DNA of 39,614 nt from Euplotes cf. woodruffi 2 WChen-2021 (taxonomy: Eukaryota > Ciliophora > Spirotrichea > Euplotida > Euplotidae): assembly GCA_021441665.1 (NCBI GenBank), contig JAGYYN010022438.1:1-39614 (forward strand). The letters are read 5' to 3'. The notes beneath the pieces were generated by a model, which was not told the origin of the DNA, made no database searches, and saw only the letters and a list, made by a program, of their open reading frames with translations. Numbering within the stretch: position 1 is the first letter of the stretch; the number at the start of each line of letters is the position of its first letter. The position numbers were made by a program, and so were the translations under genes. Below, piece by piece: positions 10,279-22,698 of this stretch.

Positions 10279-11599
10279 ATGATTGTAGAGTCTATTAACT
10301 CGCTCTTTTTTAAATACCTCAAATACGACCCGAAGTTGGGGAGATGGTACTGGATTTTGGCTGAAAAGTACCGTAAACTTTATAATAAGTTCAAAGATAT
10401 GTGAGATAATGATGGAACCGCTGCTCAACTTAAAATTGCATTTAGAAACGAGTGACAAAATTTCTTCGTAAGTGAACTAAATTTATGGTCTATAGATCCC
10501 AGCACTTGCACAAGAAAATAAGAATGATCGAGAATACCGAATACTTTTATCATTTGAGCGATGGTTTCATAAAATTTATCGACAGTTTTTATTGTTCCAA
10601 AAGAAAAAAATAAGTAAGAAAGTTTTCACTCTTCCATTTCGAACTGAAGTCAGTAAAGAAAGCTGGGTGCGAGTATTTCAACTTTCCTTAAACCACGCAA
10701 CTCGAGGTTCTAAGTCAGGAATATCACAAAATGATATAGATCAGTCTTCAAATATCTTAAACAGCACTGAGCTATATCCAATCCGAGAATTTCAACTTTC
10801 CTTAAAATACATTTGAGAGCCATATAATTTAGTAGTTAATAGTCGGCCGAGATTTGTCAGTAAGACTGAGAGGATTTTAAAATACAAGCACTACGTTCCT
10901 CCTCCAAAAAAGTCAGTTAAAAGCAGTGATGGGTTCGACGACTTCAGTTCAAATGATTTAATTTTTAAAGAAATCAACAAGTTCATCGAAGAAGTCGAGT
11001 CCGCAAGCTCTGATAACTTTATTCCGCTGAACAAGCTCAAAAACAATTCGAGCATTGACGATGTCCTGGAGTGAATCGAAGAATGCAGCGTCCGGAGCGA
11101 TAAAATAACTAAAAATGTACTGTTCAACGTCTACGATAGGAGGTTTAGAAATCCGGGCAAGAAGTCAGAACTTGCTGAAATCAACCCGATAATCTACTCC
11201 GATGAGTTTTCTAAACTCATCATGCCAGAGAAGCTGATTGAAGAAGACCCGATTTCAGAAACCAACATTGGCAGTGAAGTTTGACCTGAAGAACTCAAGC
11301 AGCCGGAATGCGTCCTCAACGCAGCATCCATCATCGAGGCTTTAAAAAGCAAAGGCTTCGAGTTGAAGTCGTACAAGACAAACGGGGACATCTTCAGCGC
11401 GGTGTTCGAGTGTAAGTTCCTCTCGAAGACTCTGACAGTTGACATCGATATGGAGAAAAGCACGATCAACATCCTAACAAAGCACAGTTCTGAAGGATAT
11501 GCGCAAGACCTCAGTTTTCAAGAGTTTCTCGCGATCATGAACAAAGAAATCGAGAAGGCCGTTATTAAGAAATCCAGTGCAAGTCAGCAAAAGGCTTAA
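10279..11599 (+). CDS. Hypothetical 430-residue protein with one 28-nt intron
   Basis: Not recognised. Exon 1 is 10279-10467 (MIVESINSLFFKYLKYDPKL at its start), the intron GTAAGT...TATAG is 10468-10495, and exon 2 runs to TAA at 11597-11599. The middle is Ser/Asn-rich and basic and contains the pentapeptide FQLSL twice, in VFQLSL and EFQLSL. The C-terminal 110 residues (from about CPEELKQPECV) look like a compact domain with alternating hydrophobics (FSAVFECKFLSKTLTVDID) and a Lys-rich end. TGA is used as Cys four times. The in-frame TAA at 10267 supports the chosen start. Confidence 0.85.
10671..10806 (+). repeat. Direct repeat pair of 22 bp inside a coding region
   Basis: Bases 10671-10692 and 10785-10806 are identical except for one base. 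Both contain TTTCAACTTTCCTTAAA and encode FQLSL in the same frame, 114 bp apart (38 codons), so a duplicated peptide motif rather than chance DNA. Confidence 0.75.
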
Positions 11600-12012
11600 A
11601 TTTGCATTTTATACAATTTACGTGTTTTTAGGCTTTTTTAGGATATTTGAGTTGAGATTTACATCGGGAATACTTGATGGAAAGTATAATATTGAATATT
11701 TTAGAGATATGGAGGATTTTAGGTAAGGGGTTGTGATTATTTGGAATGAATAAGAGTTAACTAAGCAAAGAAAAGAGATTGATTTGAGGTTGAGGGTTTA
11801 AGTGAATTTAGAGGATTTGGATTGAAGTTAGAAGTTGGATTAGTATATAGGGTTAAATGAAATGATTTTTGGAGGTAAAAGGTTTTTAAAGATTGAAACA
11901 TCGTTTGTTTTAAGTTGTTTTAGATATTTAGTTTTTATTAAATTTAGTTATGATGTTATTTATGTAAAAATCATAAGATTGTCTCAAGATATTTATACTT
12001 ACATTTTTTAGA
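11600..12012. other. Spacer, possibly holding a first exon and long intron of the next gene
   Basis: The plus strand is purine-rich with ATTGAA near 11692. At 11709-11722 ATGGAGGATTTTAG precedes GTAAGG, and a TTTTTTAG acceptor ends at 12011. Splicing these joins in frame to ATG 12013 (MEDFR-M). That 289-nt intron would be the longest in the window, so I keep 12013 as the start. Confidence 0.4.
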
Positions 12013-12910
12013 ATGTTTAAAGTGAATCTGACTAAGCAAAAAATAAACTACTCAGCACATGATCTTCTTCAAAAAATAAGTATCTACAGATCTAAAAACT
12101 CAAGGCTTAATGACTCGGAATCTCAAACAATCGATGTTCTTAAAAATAGAATAAGTATGGCTGCAATTCCGTTTAAAAACCAGCACCTAAAGCACGTATT
12201 TAATGGTAGTAATTAAGATTAAAATAAATATTTATTTGACTTACAAACAATCTAATCCAATCCAAATAACTCATCAATAGATGAATATACCTCAAGTATA
12301 TTTACTTACAAAAGCCGGTCAATAATTCCATCAAAATCATCGCAGCGTTTTGAAAAGGCAACCATAAGAAAGCGTCTGCAAAGCACCAGCAGTAAGCCTG
12401 ATCTAACTCAATGTAGGAAATTCAAATGCATCAAGATCGAGTAAACCTGCTGATGACTCAAAAAGCGCTTATGCTCCAAATGCACGCAAAGAACACAAAT
12501 AAAAGCAAATCAATATCGCTTTTATGAATGAAGGGGCGTAAATTTAAACTTGCGCCAATCCAGACATCAGTCGATAGCAGAAAGCTAAACTCAGTCAGTA
12601 TAAATCAACTCAACAATTCTGAAGTTGACCAAAAGGCCAATTTGAACATCAAAATCAGAGATCGAGACGATTTCGACAGCAAAAAAGAGCTCTAGTGCAG
12701 ACCGAGTATAAAAATGACTCGATGGAAGGACAGAAGAAAGACAAGCGGAGTAATGTTAGTAAATGGCTGACTCCATTTGGTGTTTACATCATGAATGCTC
12801 ACTATAAGCTATCGAGTTTCGCAAATGATGATTTAAATCGGTCGGACTTCTTGTCAAAGCTCAGAAGCAGAATAAAGTCGAAAAGACGACGTAAAATCAG
12901 CCAGACTTAA
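12013..12910 (+). CDS. Hypothetical basic protein with one intron and three internal stops
   Basis: Not recognised; about 272 residues, Ser/Lys/Arg/Asn-rich. Exon 1 12013-12205, a 75-nt intron (12206-12280), then a frame ending at GAG-TAA (12442). +1 leads to KPADDSKSAYAPNARKEHK and AAA-TAA (12500). +1 leads to a frame ending at CTC-TAG (12693). A +2 shift, or two +1 shifts via GTA-TAA, enters the last frame ending at TAA 12908-12910. The most domain-like part is the C-terminus (WLTPFGVYIMNAHYK followed by a poly-basic tail). Only 26 bp separate its stop from the stop of the convergent dipeptidase gene. Composition is continuous across the three shifts. Confidence 0.6.
12439..12444 (+). other. 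+1 frameshift site GAG-TAA
   Basis: KCIKIE-stop continues +1 as KPADDSKSAYAPNARKEHK. Confidence 0.5.
12497..12502 (+). other. +1 frameshift site AAA-TAA
   Basis: Follows the previous site by 19 codons. The +1 frame (KSKSISLLCMKGRKFK) is open for about 190 nt. Confidence 0.55.
12690..12695 (+). other. Probable +2 frameshift site CTC-TAG
   Basis: Skipping two bases enters the long terminal frame (VQTEYKNDSMEG). Two successive +1 shifts (CTC-TAG, then GTA-TAA at 12710) reach the same frame with SADRV in between. Confidence 0.5.
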
Positions 12911-12936
12911 ATTTAATATTTATATTGAATCCAACT

Positions 12937-14397
12937 TTAGTATTTTGTAAATAACACAGCAAGCGTCGATGTTACATTTCTTACCGATATCAAATCCACA
13001 TTTTCGTTTGGACCATGGATATTGTCACCGGGGAGGGACGCACCGGTTACGAGGATTTCAGCAGTTGGAAGCTTTTCCCTTAAGACTTCCACGAATGGAA
13101 TTGATCCTCCATTTCCGTTAAATAGTGGCTTGCAATTGTACACTTCTTCGACTGATTCCTCTAATGTTTTAGATAAGTGAGACGACAGTGGCTTTGAGTT
13201 CCAGCCATTTGAGATGTCAAGTCTGTCAAAACTAACTTTATAGTTAAATGGCACATTTGTAGATAACACTTCTTTTATTTTGTTGTACATATCATGTGCA
13301 TTTATTGTCGGGGAAGTACGAATCGATATTCCTAAAGTTGTGCTTTTTCTTAGACAATTCCCAGCTATACTACAATCTGGTAACCCACTCGCACCGATAA
13401 TTGAAAGAACAGACCTCCATGTATGATTTATGTATTCATGATAAGCATGTTGACTTTTATCCTCGATAAATTCTTCAGGAATAGTGAGGACTCCTTCAAG
13501 ACTACGAATGTATTTCGAAAATTTACAGTGGGTTGATATATATTTTAATTCTTCCAGTCGATTTTCAGGGATATCGATTTGATAATCTTCTTTCATCAAG
13601 TACGTATCTTTATCCTCAAGTCTTCGAATAAGATCGTTTGCAACAGTAAGTGTGTCTGCATATACTCCACTATTGAACGAGTGAATGGTATCTTTCAAAG
13701 CCTCGACTTTAATATCAAAATTAATAATTCCTCTTAAGCTTCAAGTAGCAGTGAACAAATGATTAGCTAAAGTTTCAGAATCAAGGGCAATCACGAGATC
13801 AAGGTCATGAGTGAACTTTTCATTTATAAAATAGTCGATGTAGTGTTGTAGATCATAAATATCGCTTTCCTCTGATCCTTCTACAAAAACATACATTCGT
13901 GGATGAGATAAGTTCAGGTCTTGGCACGCTTTGATTGCTCATAGTGAAGTATATATTGCATAGCCATCATCTGAAGATCCCCTTCCGTACAGTTTGCCGT
14001 TAGCAAGCTGAGGATCATTGGGGATTCGGCCTTCATCCCAGCCTTCGCCCCACGGCTGTTTGTCCAAATGCGCGTATCAAAGGATGGTCTTTGTACTTTG
14101 ACTGTTATACGGTTCAACGGTCATGAACAGCACAGGAGACTTGTCATCGTCCTTCACGACTTCAGAAGTGTACCCGATGATCTGTAAACCGTCAGCGAAG
14201 TCTTTCAAATGGTTTCATGCTTGCATCTGCAGCCCGTTTGTATTCCATTCTGGGTCGAATCGAGGCGAGAGGTTTGGAATTCGGATAAAGTCCCTCAAAG
14301 ATTCGAGATATTTTGGATATTCCACTGGGGAGTCGGAGTCGTCAAAGCATTTATGCACGTACTCTTTGATTTGGTCAGTCGTGTTTTCTGTTTCCAT
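12937..14397 (-). CDS. M20-family metallopeptidase (cytosolic dipeptidase/CNDP-like)
   Basis: Zinc-dependent dipeptidase or carboxypeptidase-like hydrolase; 486 residues, usual for the carnosine dipeptidase group. Metal and catalytic positions are visible in order: YAHLDKQP (His ligand and catalytic-site Asp), GRGSSDDG (bridging Asp), EGSEES (catalytic and ligand Glu pair) and ALDSETL (Asp ligand); the His ligand near the end is in NIHGPNENVD. A dimerisation-type insert lies between about residues 240 and 360. TGA codons read as Cys, for example in TILCYAHLD. No intron or shift. Its stop is 26 bp from the convergent gene. Substrate cannot be told from sequence. Confidence 0.92.
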
Positions 14398-14555
14398 TTT
14401 TAGTACAAATATCTTTTATTTGTATTCAAATAGCAGAATTTAAATAGGACTTGGATAATATAAAATAGATTTTTTTATAGCAAAAATCACTAATATGGAT
14501 AAAGCTAACAAGGCAAAGCTAAAAAATATAGAAGACAAGTTGTGAATTGAAGTTG

Positions 14556-17447
14556 TTATATTTTCATCTGCAGCTGCTTAATTCTATTTCCAATTCATCC
14601 CGCCATTCCTTCAGTTTTTGCTCTGATTCTAATTAGCCCGTTGATCTTGTTTTCCTTGGTCTTTTCAATGCTGACGCTAAGTAAAGCATCTTCGTCAAAC
14701 TTGCTTTTGACATAGAATGTAGTAACAAGGAATCCAGATTCTTGTCCGCTGAGAGGAGTCAGTCTGTTGGCATTAAGATAATTTTGAAGCGTCTCAATGT
14801 ACTCGACAATATCGGTGATTGAAGTGTTCACAGTGATCTTATTTTCCCATTCATAATCAGCCCACATTTTCTTAAATTCGATTTCTGTGCAGTATCCTGG
14901 ATGCAAGCTATCCATGAAGTCAACTTCGATTCCGTCGAGAGGAATAGAAACAGGTTTTACAGCTTCGTAGTTAATATAGCCGTAAATTCCTCCATTTTCA
15001 GTATTAAAAACTTTCAAAGACGCTGACATAGTCTGTGAGGAGTATCCTTTCAGATTTATAGTCGGCAGCTTGCTCACTAGCTTGATGCTTCCAAGTGTAA
15101 GCAAGGTAACATTGACGCTGGGCAGCGTATTTTTAGTTCTGTTAACAACCAACAGAGTTAAATTTAAATTATGCTGGAATATTTCAAGCTTTGCCTCGAC
15201 GTAAATCTCATCTGAAAGACCGGTCAATTGGTAATTCCTAATCTCTCCTTCTTCAGACGTCTTTTTATGTGAAGATAAATCAGAATCAAGAGTTAAGTCG
15301 CTTTCAATGTCAAATTGGAATCCCGCTTCGCCTTGTTCTTGTTCTCTAAACTGCCTGTATTGAATGAGCTCATCAGGCTGAACAGAATTCGAGAATTTAG
15401 TGATGTCTTGCTTTCTTAGTTTTCTTTGCTCAATTTGATCGATCTTTTTGTCGATGATAGCAGAAAGGACCTTTCTTCCTTCACCGCTGAGGATCTTATT
15501 TAGTACTAAAACTGGAGTCTTGTTGATGTCAGATAAAACTTTAACTCAAAAAGCAATTCTGTTCTTATTGTCCGGATCAAACTTCTTGTTATCTTGGTGA
15601 ATTCTTATATATGAGCAGAAGAAGATAAGTGAGTCTACGCTCATCTTTTTATAGTTTTTGTTCATTTTCTGCTTCATCTTCAAAATAAGTTTACATAATG
15701 TGATACTGAGTACTCCACAAAGGAAGAACTCTTCAGCTTCAATAAAGTCTCTGAGCGGGTGTCTGACATTTAAATCGTTGAGTTGATCAGTGCTTGTGTG
15801 CTTCTTATCATCGACAATAATCGTCTCTGTTCCATAAGATCCGTCAGCAAGGATTACAGTTTTAGTAATAACTTTTTGTTTTGCTTCTTCAGTTTGTTGT
15901 GTACTAGACTTAGTATTCGAAGTCTTTTCTTTGGAGCTGAGCTTTAAAGGAAGACTGCCAATATTATCAATCAGCACGTCATATGCCTTTTGCAGATCTT
16001 CCTCTGTTTCTGAGTATTCACCGAGGCACCAAATGAGCACTCTTAGTGCTTTTGGAGACTTGATTTCGTAGAGGTTGTTTCTGATAGCTTCAGTTGCTTC
16101 TTTTCTATACTCTGAGTGGCATTCGAGAACCTCCTTCACAAAAACAGCGCTTTCAAGAGCATTGTCGTCTTGCTTATTGAACTTGTGGCACAGGAAGTTG
16201 CTCAGCAGTGCTTGAAGAACAGATGGGATCGTATCTGGAAATTGATAAGTAATGTCATTAACTTTCTTTATTATAAATCTGCGGTAGTCGTTCGTTGATT
16301 TTTCTTTATCATCTAGCTCTTTTGATGCGAACTTAATCTCCTTTTCTAGGAAATTTATTACATCTCCTTTATTTGTGACTGTGATCAGGTCAATAGCAAG
16401 ATCAAGAGCTCGCTTTTTGATTTCGTGGCTTGAGGAGCCTTTGACAACTGAGAGGATCTCGACAATACAGTCCTGAAGCAGCTTTGAGAATTTCTCCTTT
16501 AGCTCAATGATTTTGTTGAGCACAATCAACTTCACATTGTTATCATTCTGCTCCGACAATAATGTTAAATATCCGTGCAGAGCAATTTTCACAGCAGACG
16601 GAGATGAAGTCAGCTGAATGATCGAGTTCGAGCATTCAAAAATTACAGATGGAAGAGTGCACTGAGAAATAATGAAGATTGCATTCATGAGCCTGTGTTT
16701 TTGAGTCGGGTCAGCCTTTCACATTTTTCTTAGCGCTTCGATGACTGAAAGTAAAAAAATATCTCCAAGTTCAGAAATTGAGTCTTCACTTCCTTGCAGT
16801 GCTGTTTTTAGATAGTTGATGGCCTCCTCTTGGTCGATTCAGAACAACACGATAAAGGCATTTCTTTTTGTCGTGATATCACTCTCACTCAGCAATTGCT
16901 GATAAATAATATCAGCGGAGTTTTCGAGTAGTTCTGGCCCAAGGTGTTGATATATTGAGTAAAGGCACATCAGAGCGTTTCTTCTCACATAGAAGTGTCT
17001 GTATGTTATATTTTCATTAATCGCATTGATTAAGTTCTCAAGAATATCACGAATCATGATTTTAGATACAAGTCTTAAAGTCTTTCCTCTTATAAATTCA
17101 TTCGGAGATAGGAGATCATGTCTCAGAGCATTACATGCAAGTGTTATTTCTCCTTTTGTGGTTCCATCTGAGTTCGTTTTTTCGACAACTTCCCAATAGA
17201 GTATGCATAGCTTTTTAAGCTGGTGGTCCTCGACCATTTGGCAAAATTTCAAAACCGACATCATCATTCTTGGATAATTCTCATCATTTAGGATCATTCT
17301 AATAAGAGTCTTAAGTGCTTTTATCTTATCTAGCGTGGTACCATTGATCAGCTGATTCTCGACGTTTGTGGACTGTGATTCTTCCTTACTGGCAATATCT
17401 TCGTTAGATACAATAAAGTAAGATACTTTTCCGGTGCTGTCCCCCAT
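14556..17447 (-). CDS. Coatomer subunit beta (beta-COP)
   Basis: COPI vesicle coat subunit at the Golgi; 963 residues against 953 in human. A single frame with TGA as Cys. The N-terminal adaptin-type helical repeat shows NEFIRGKTLRL, YVRRNA and KRNAF. The family motif KVCHANP appears as KMCKADP and RISLCLKVLSE as RIAFCVKVLSD, both with Cys encoded by TGA. The C-terminal appendage has MWADYEWENK and a platform ending IRIRAKTEGMA. A Ser/Thr/Lys insert around residues 525-560 precedes the conserved HPLRDFIEAEEFF. The gene is divergent from the glucan synthase gene, with 98 bp between starts. Confidence 0.96.
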
Positions 17448-17545
17448 TTCCTTTTAAATCTGAATGTATAAATATTTCAATTTAATTTTGATCGTCTCAC
17501 AATATTTATTCTATAAATTCCTGGATTGAATTAGTACTAATAAAA
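17448..17545. promoter_or_regulatory. 98-bp bidirectional intergenic region
   Basis: Lies between the divergent starts of beta-COP and the glucan synthase fusion, so it must hold both promoters. AT-rich, with TATTTCAATT at 17473-17482 (reverse of AATTGAAATA). Confidence 0.5.
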
Positions 17546-20500
17546 ATGAAGTTTAAGATATCACACGCTTTAATAGATATTTTGGAAGACAGGGACAAGT
17601 TGCACGCCTCAATCTCCAAAATCAGAGCTTTGTTACTGAATACACTGGGACAGGAAACATTTACACCGAATGATTTTGATTTAGTCAGAGCAAATCTGCT
17701 CGTCCACGAGTGCTTCTCGATGATTGGCATTCCCAATAGATCGAAGCTTACCTCCCCATTACATCTGAAGGACGAGGTAAAGAAACTTTTCAGCGACGAA
17801 GAGACTGTCGATCCGTTCACGCATACCAAATTTGAGATCACCCAAAACTCAATCGAGTTTCAGGATAAAATTTTAGCAACAGAAGTACTCGAGTCTCAAG
17901 GTGAGGGATTATTAATTTTGCAATTTTCATCAATTTTTATTTTAGAGGATTTGAAAAACGACACAGAAGAAGAAATGCTTATTGATTTCCCTTGTGAAAT
18001 CCACGATTTTATCATTGACAAAGTACTTGCAGCTAATGGCAACCTTACGATTATATTCTTCTGCTTCCTTCTTAAGAAATTTGTGGATTGAGAATTTGGA
18101 GATGATAAAGATTCAATCAAATGATATGAGTTCCTCAACTTCCACGGATCCTACTTGGATTTGGATACCAAGCTTCAGTACAAATTCAGCAAAAGTGACT
18201 TTAAGGAATATGTGAACTACTTTGCTTATGTAAATGAGCACGATGATTCTTGCAGTGACGTTATGCTCCAAACTTTAGCTCAACTTCAGAATGATGTCAG
18301 TGAATATATTCTTGGATCTATATCTGATAACGAAGAGTATATCGAGACTCTGTTAATTAATTTACTCGGCCATGAGCATCCAGTCATCAGATCTTCAGCG
18401 ATCAAGTACTTAAACTGACTGTACGATGGAACAATTTGGAAGATCGAGTCTCCTGCAGCGACAGAGGTTAAGTTCACTGGTGATCTGTTTGAGATCAAGT
18501 TCACTCCAACTATCTCATCAGCATCATACTACTTAGTTTTGAACATCCCGACGAAAGATTCAACTTGCATTTCTTGGCACAGAATTTCAAGACACACGAA
18601 AGTAAACAAAGAAGTCAAGATTACACTAGGCCACTTCGAAGTCTGCGGCTTTTACGATTACAAGATTGTGAGGCTGAAGAAAGACAGCCTCGAGAACATT
18701 GAGCATCGAAGAGTTATCGTCCACAACAGCTTCATCAAGAAAGCAAATATTCATGAAATTGTCGTAGATCTATTCGGAGCCAAAAGAGATCCATATACCG
18801 GGGCTCTCACCGAACGAGGAGATCTCAAAGCTATTGCTGATTCTATTCAAAACTTCGAGAAAAAGGGCATCGATACTCTCTACGTTGCTGGCGTCCACAA
18901 AAGAGCTCATGACGACCCGTACTCTGTTTCATCGAGAGTCAAGATAGAGCAATCGATTGGAGGAGATAAGGACTTCAAAGAACTACTAGTCGACGGACTC
19001 CACGAACGAGATATGAAGATCATCGTTGATATGCTCGACAGAATCGGATCGATTCATCTGAGCGGAAAGTATAGAAGACTGCTGTTAAACCATATCGACT
19101 CAAAGCATATCTTTACAAAGTTCCACGGAGCTGATGGAAAATCTAACTTCTCGTATACAAACACATCGATTCTGAATTACAGGAAGAAGGCAGCGTGGGA
19201 CTTACTGATCGACGACGCTATTAAGTTCGTGTATGAGTACAAAGTCGACGGTCTTAATCTTGACAACTGCGACCTCTGGCCGACAATGAAGAGAATTGAT
19301 AAATCAGAAATGTTCAGAAAGGACGACGATGATGAGCCTTGATACACTGCATATGATATACTCAACGGAGAAGTGATCAAAGGAGAATTCAACCATACCA
19401 TCTGGACAGACTGAACCGAATGTCCAAACCCGTTCTTAGTTAAATTCATGAAAGAACTGTGGAGAAACTTCCCAGAGTTCATTGTCATCGGAGAATGCTG
19501 GCAAGAAAATAGCGAAGCTGTCGTTGAACTTTCAGGTGTCGTTCCAAGAAGCAACGCGCTTGTCAAGAATATTTACCAAGACATCTTATCTCCGAAAGAT
19601 AAACAGCTTTCAGACTTTGATAAGTTCAAGTTTAACGAGGAGTTTTTGAAGGATTACTGCAACGGATCAATACTGCTTCAAAGTACTAATCTTTACTCAA
19701 AAATAAATCCTCTAAAAGAGCTAGATAATTCATTCCTGACGATAATCGATACGCTTTTCTTCCACGAGGTTGTTCCAGTAACAATGCACGAAGAGATAAA
19801 CGGACTCGATAGCGAAGTAGAGTTATACTTGCAGTACTTCAACTATAACTACAGAGAAATGCATGCTGTAGTCCCGAGAAAAATGAGCTTCAAGAAGTTT
19901 GATAACTTGATGTTGGGTTCAGAAGGTAAGTCTTCTTTTGATTTTTAACTAAAAACTTTATCTACTTAGTCGAAATCTTTATATAAAAATAATTTGCTAA
20001 CTCGCTTTTAGATGAAGATGAAGAGGAGAGAATTATAGAGCTCACAAAGAGATCGTTTGAAACCAAAGTTGCTAATAGATTTGAAAGAGACAGACAATTA
20101 AGAAAAACTAAATACTCACTAAAATATGGAACTAATGTGCCACTGACTTGCTTAAATTCTCAAGGAAAGGTGAAAACAATTCTTGCTTACTCAAGATACA
20201 CTGAACAAGAGATATCGATCATCATTTCTAATTTTGAAGAATACGAACAGGCTGTCTGGGTCGACTTCTCATCTCTTAAAGAAAAACTGAAGCAAAATAT
20301 TAAAAGCGAAACCACTATTCTTATGATCAAATTCTGGGAATCTGGAAAACACCAATATCACCTCATTAACGAGTTTTTGAACTGTCCATCTAAATTTACA
20401 GTCGACGGATACGACTCATTACTCTTCCAGATATCGATTGTGGGAAGTATCGAGTCAAACCCTGAGTTTTACGGGGAAGCAAGGAACAACTTCTTGGAAA

Positions 20501-22557
20501 CACTGAATCTGATTCAGACTGCTAACCATATGGAGGCCTCGCATATCTATTCGAACTACATTAAGCATCTAGTCGAGTGCTATAACGCGCACAAAGACCC
20601 GGATTATTCGCTAAAGATCAAGAACCAGTCCGATAGCCTAATTGACTTCCACAAGTTTGTATCTAAAGATCCAAAAGTCCTTCAGATCATTGAAAGCATT
20701 GTTGAAAAGAACTTACTTGGCCCAGTCGTCTTTGTTACTTGTGAGCTTGCCCCATGGTTTAAGATCGGCGGACTTGCTGTCATGGTTGATGAGCTTGCAA
20801 GAGGCCTAGCGAATCTTAACCAAGACACTTATGTGATTGTTCCGTACTATCATAATAAAAAAGGCACAAACGACCCGATTGATTTAGATCCCCAAGGTAA
20901 ATACGGAATAAAGTACTTATTCAATATAAGCGTAAATCTTGGTAAATGACATGAGGTCTTCGGTATCCACCACGGAGTTGTAAATGGAGTTAAAATTTAC
21001 TTCATTCACCATTCAATTCATTTTTATGAACCTTATCCTGGATATGACCTCCAATCAAGGCTGAGATCATGAACACTATTTTGTAAAGCTTCACTACAAC
21101 TTCTTTGAGACATTAAAGTGATGCCTGAAGTTGTGATCACCAATGATTGGTTCTGTGCCTTTACAGCTGGTTATGCAAGAGACCAATTCCACTTCGGAAC
21201 GATTTTCGAAAATACTTCATTTATGCACATTTTCCACAATCTTGATGTAAATTACGAAGGAAGGTTTTACACAAGCAAAGGAGAAACACTCGAAAATATT
21301 CACTGTTTGCCAAACGACTGGCTGATCGACCCTTATTGGTCTGATCACATTATCAATCCTTCAAGATTGGCGCTGATTGCCTCTGACCAATGGACAACAG
21401 TTTCAAAGTCTTATCTTGAGGAGATTAGATATGGATCTCCTCTGTCACCACTGCTGAATAAGTTCCCGGAGCCATTCGCATGTTCGAATGGTGTTTCAGT
21501 GAAAGACAGACTCAAAGAACTAGCGAATGAACTCAAGAAAAGAAATCTCAAGCATATGGACCATTTAGATGCAAAGAAGTTCTTAATGAATAAATACTTA
21601 AAGACTCCTGAACTTGATAAAGACCTTTGCATTTTCTCTTTCGTTGGTAGAATCACCGAGCAAAAAGGAGTCGATATGATCTGCTCTGTCGTCGAAGAAG
21701 TCATCACAAAGCATGACAACAAAGTTGCATTTATCATTGGAGGTCCAGCACAAAAAGGCGATCCACATGGAGAAATGGTTACAAGTGCTTGAGAGTACCT
21801 TCTTAACAGGTTCCCAAATAACTTCTACGCAAATACAGGAGCGTTCTTCTATGACGTACCGGTGCTTTGCCTCGGTTCAAACTACTGCTTAATGCCATCT
21901 CGATTTGAGCCAGGCGGCATTGTCCAACATGAGTTCTTTGTAGCTTCAACTCCAGCTGTTGTATTTGCAACAGGAGGGTTGAAAGACTCAGTCACCGAGT
22001 ACGACTTTAGAACAGGCAAAGGAAACGGATTTGAGTTCTTGTGCTATGATAGAGCCGGCCTCATCAGTGCTCTTGACAGAGCCTACGCTGCATTTAGAAA
22101 TAAAGAAGCATATAGAAGACTCAGAAAGAACGCATTTGAATCTGTCATCGATGTCGCAAATGTCAGCAAAGAATGGTGCTCTGAAATCTACAGAATCAGA
22201 GGAAAAGTTTTCGTTGACAAAATCAAATATGATCAGGAGCAAGAAGAAGTCAAAAAGGATGAGTCTGATTCCGCCAGCAAGGAAAGCGATGATGAAAGCT
22301 TCGCAGAAGTAGATTTTAAGTACTGCGGAAAGTCCACAGACCAAGTCTATGTTGCTGGATCTTTTAACAACTGGAACGACTGAGAAATCAGAATGGGTTA
22401 CAACCACCAAATTAGAGAATTCCACTGCAATGTAAAGCTTAAACCAGGAAAGCATTACTTTAAAATCAAGGTCAATGGAAAGTGGAGACTTGACCACCAC
22501 AGAAAAGTATCAACAGATGAAAATGGAGATGAAGTAAACGTTCTAGTGCTAAAGTAA
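17546..22557 (+). CDS. Fusion: alpha-amylase-like (GH13) domain + GT5 starch/glycogen synthase + CBM48
   Basis: Storage alpha-glucan synthesis; 1626 residues, cytosolic by absence of a signal peptide. Introns are 17901-17945 (45 nt, no stop and a multiple of three) and 19926-20011. Residues about 1-330 are unassigned. An amylase-like barrel spans about 400-750: GLHERDMKIIVDMLDRIGS, VDGLNLDNCDLWP (nucleophile-region Asp), IVIGECW (acid/base-region Glu). The GT5 synthase spans about 1010-1500: CELAPWFKIGGL (KxGGL donor-binding loop), ITNDWF, HNLD, GRITEQKG, FEPGGIVQHEF and ATGGLKDSV. A CBM48-type domain at 1540-1626 has VYVAGSFNNWND. Several TGA codons read as Cys, for example in LQLLCDIK and the DCTECPNPF motif. 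Whether the amylase part is catalytically active cannot be judged; the synthase motifs look intact. Confidence 0.93.
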
Positions 22558-22698
22558 TTAGTATTACAACATCAAATAGCTAGTTTTATTTATATTACAA
22601 CAAAATTCATTATTTCAATAAAAAATTAGTACTTTATTCAGTAAAAATAAGCTAAAGTATAGCACATATTGTTAAAAATATATTTAAAGTTTTTCAAA

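Noticed and set aside
10030-10458. Reverse frames in the 9879-10278 spacer and beyond
   Set aside because: AT-driven hydrophobic composition and overlap with exon 1 of the gene at 10279.
14494-14580. Short forward frame MDKANKAKLKNIEDK
   Set aside because: Only about 28 residues, overlaps the 3' end of beta-COP on the other strand, no support.
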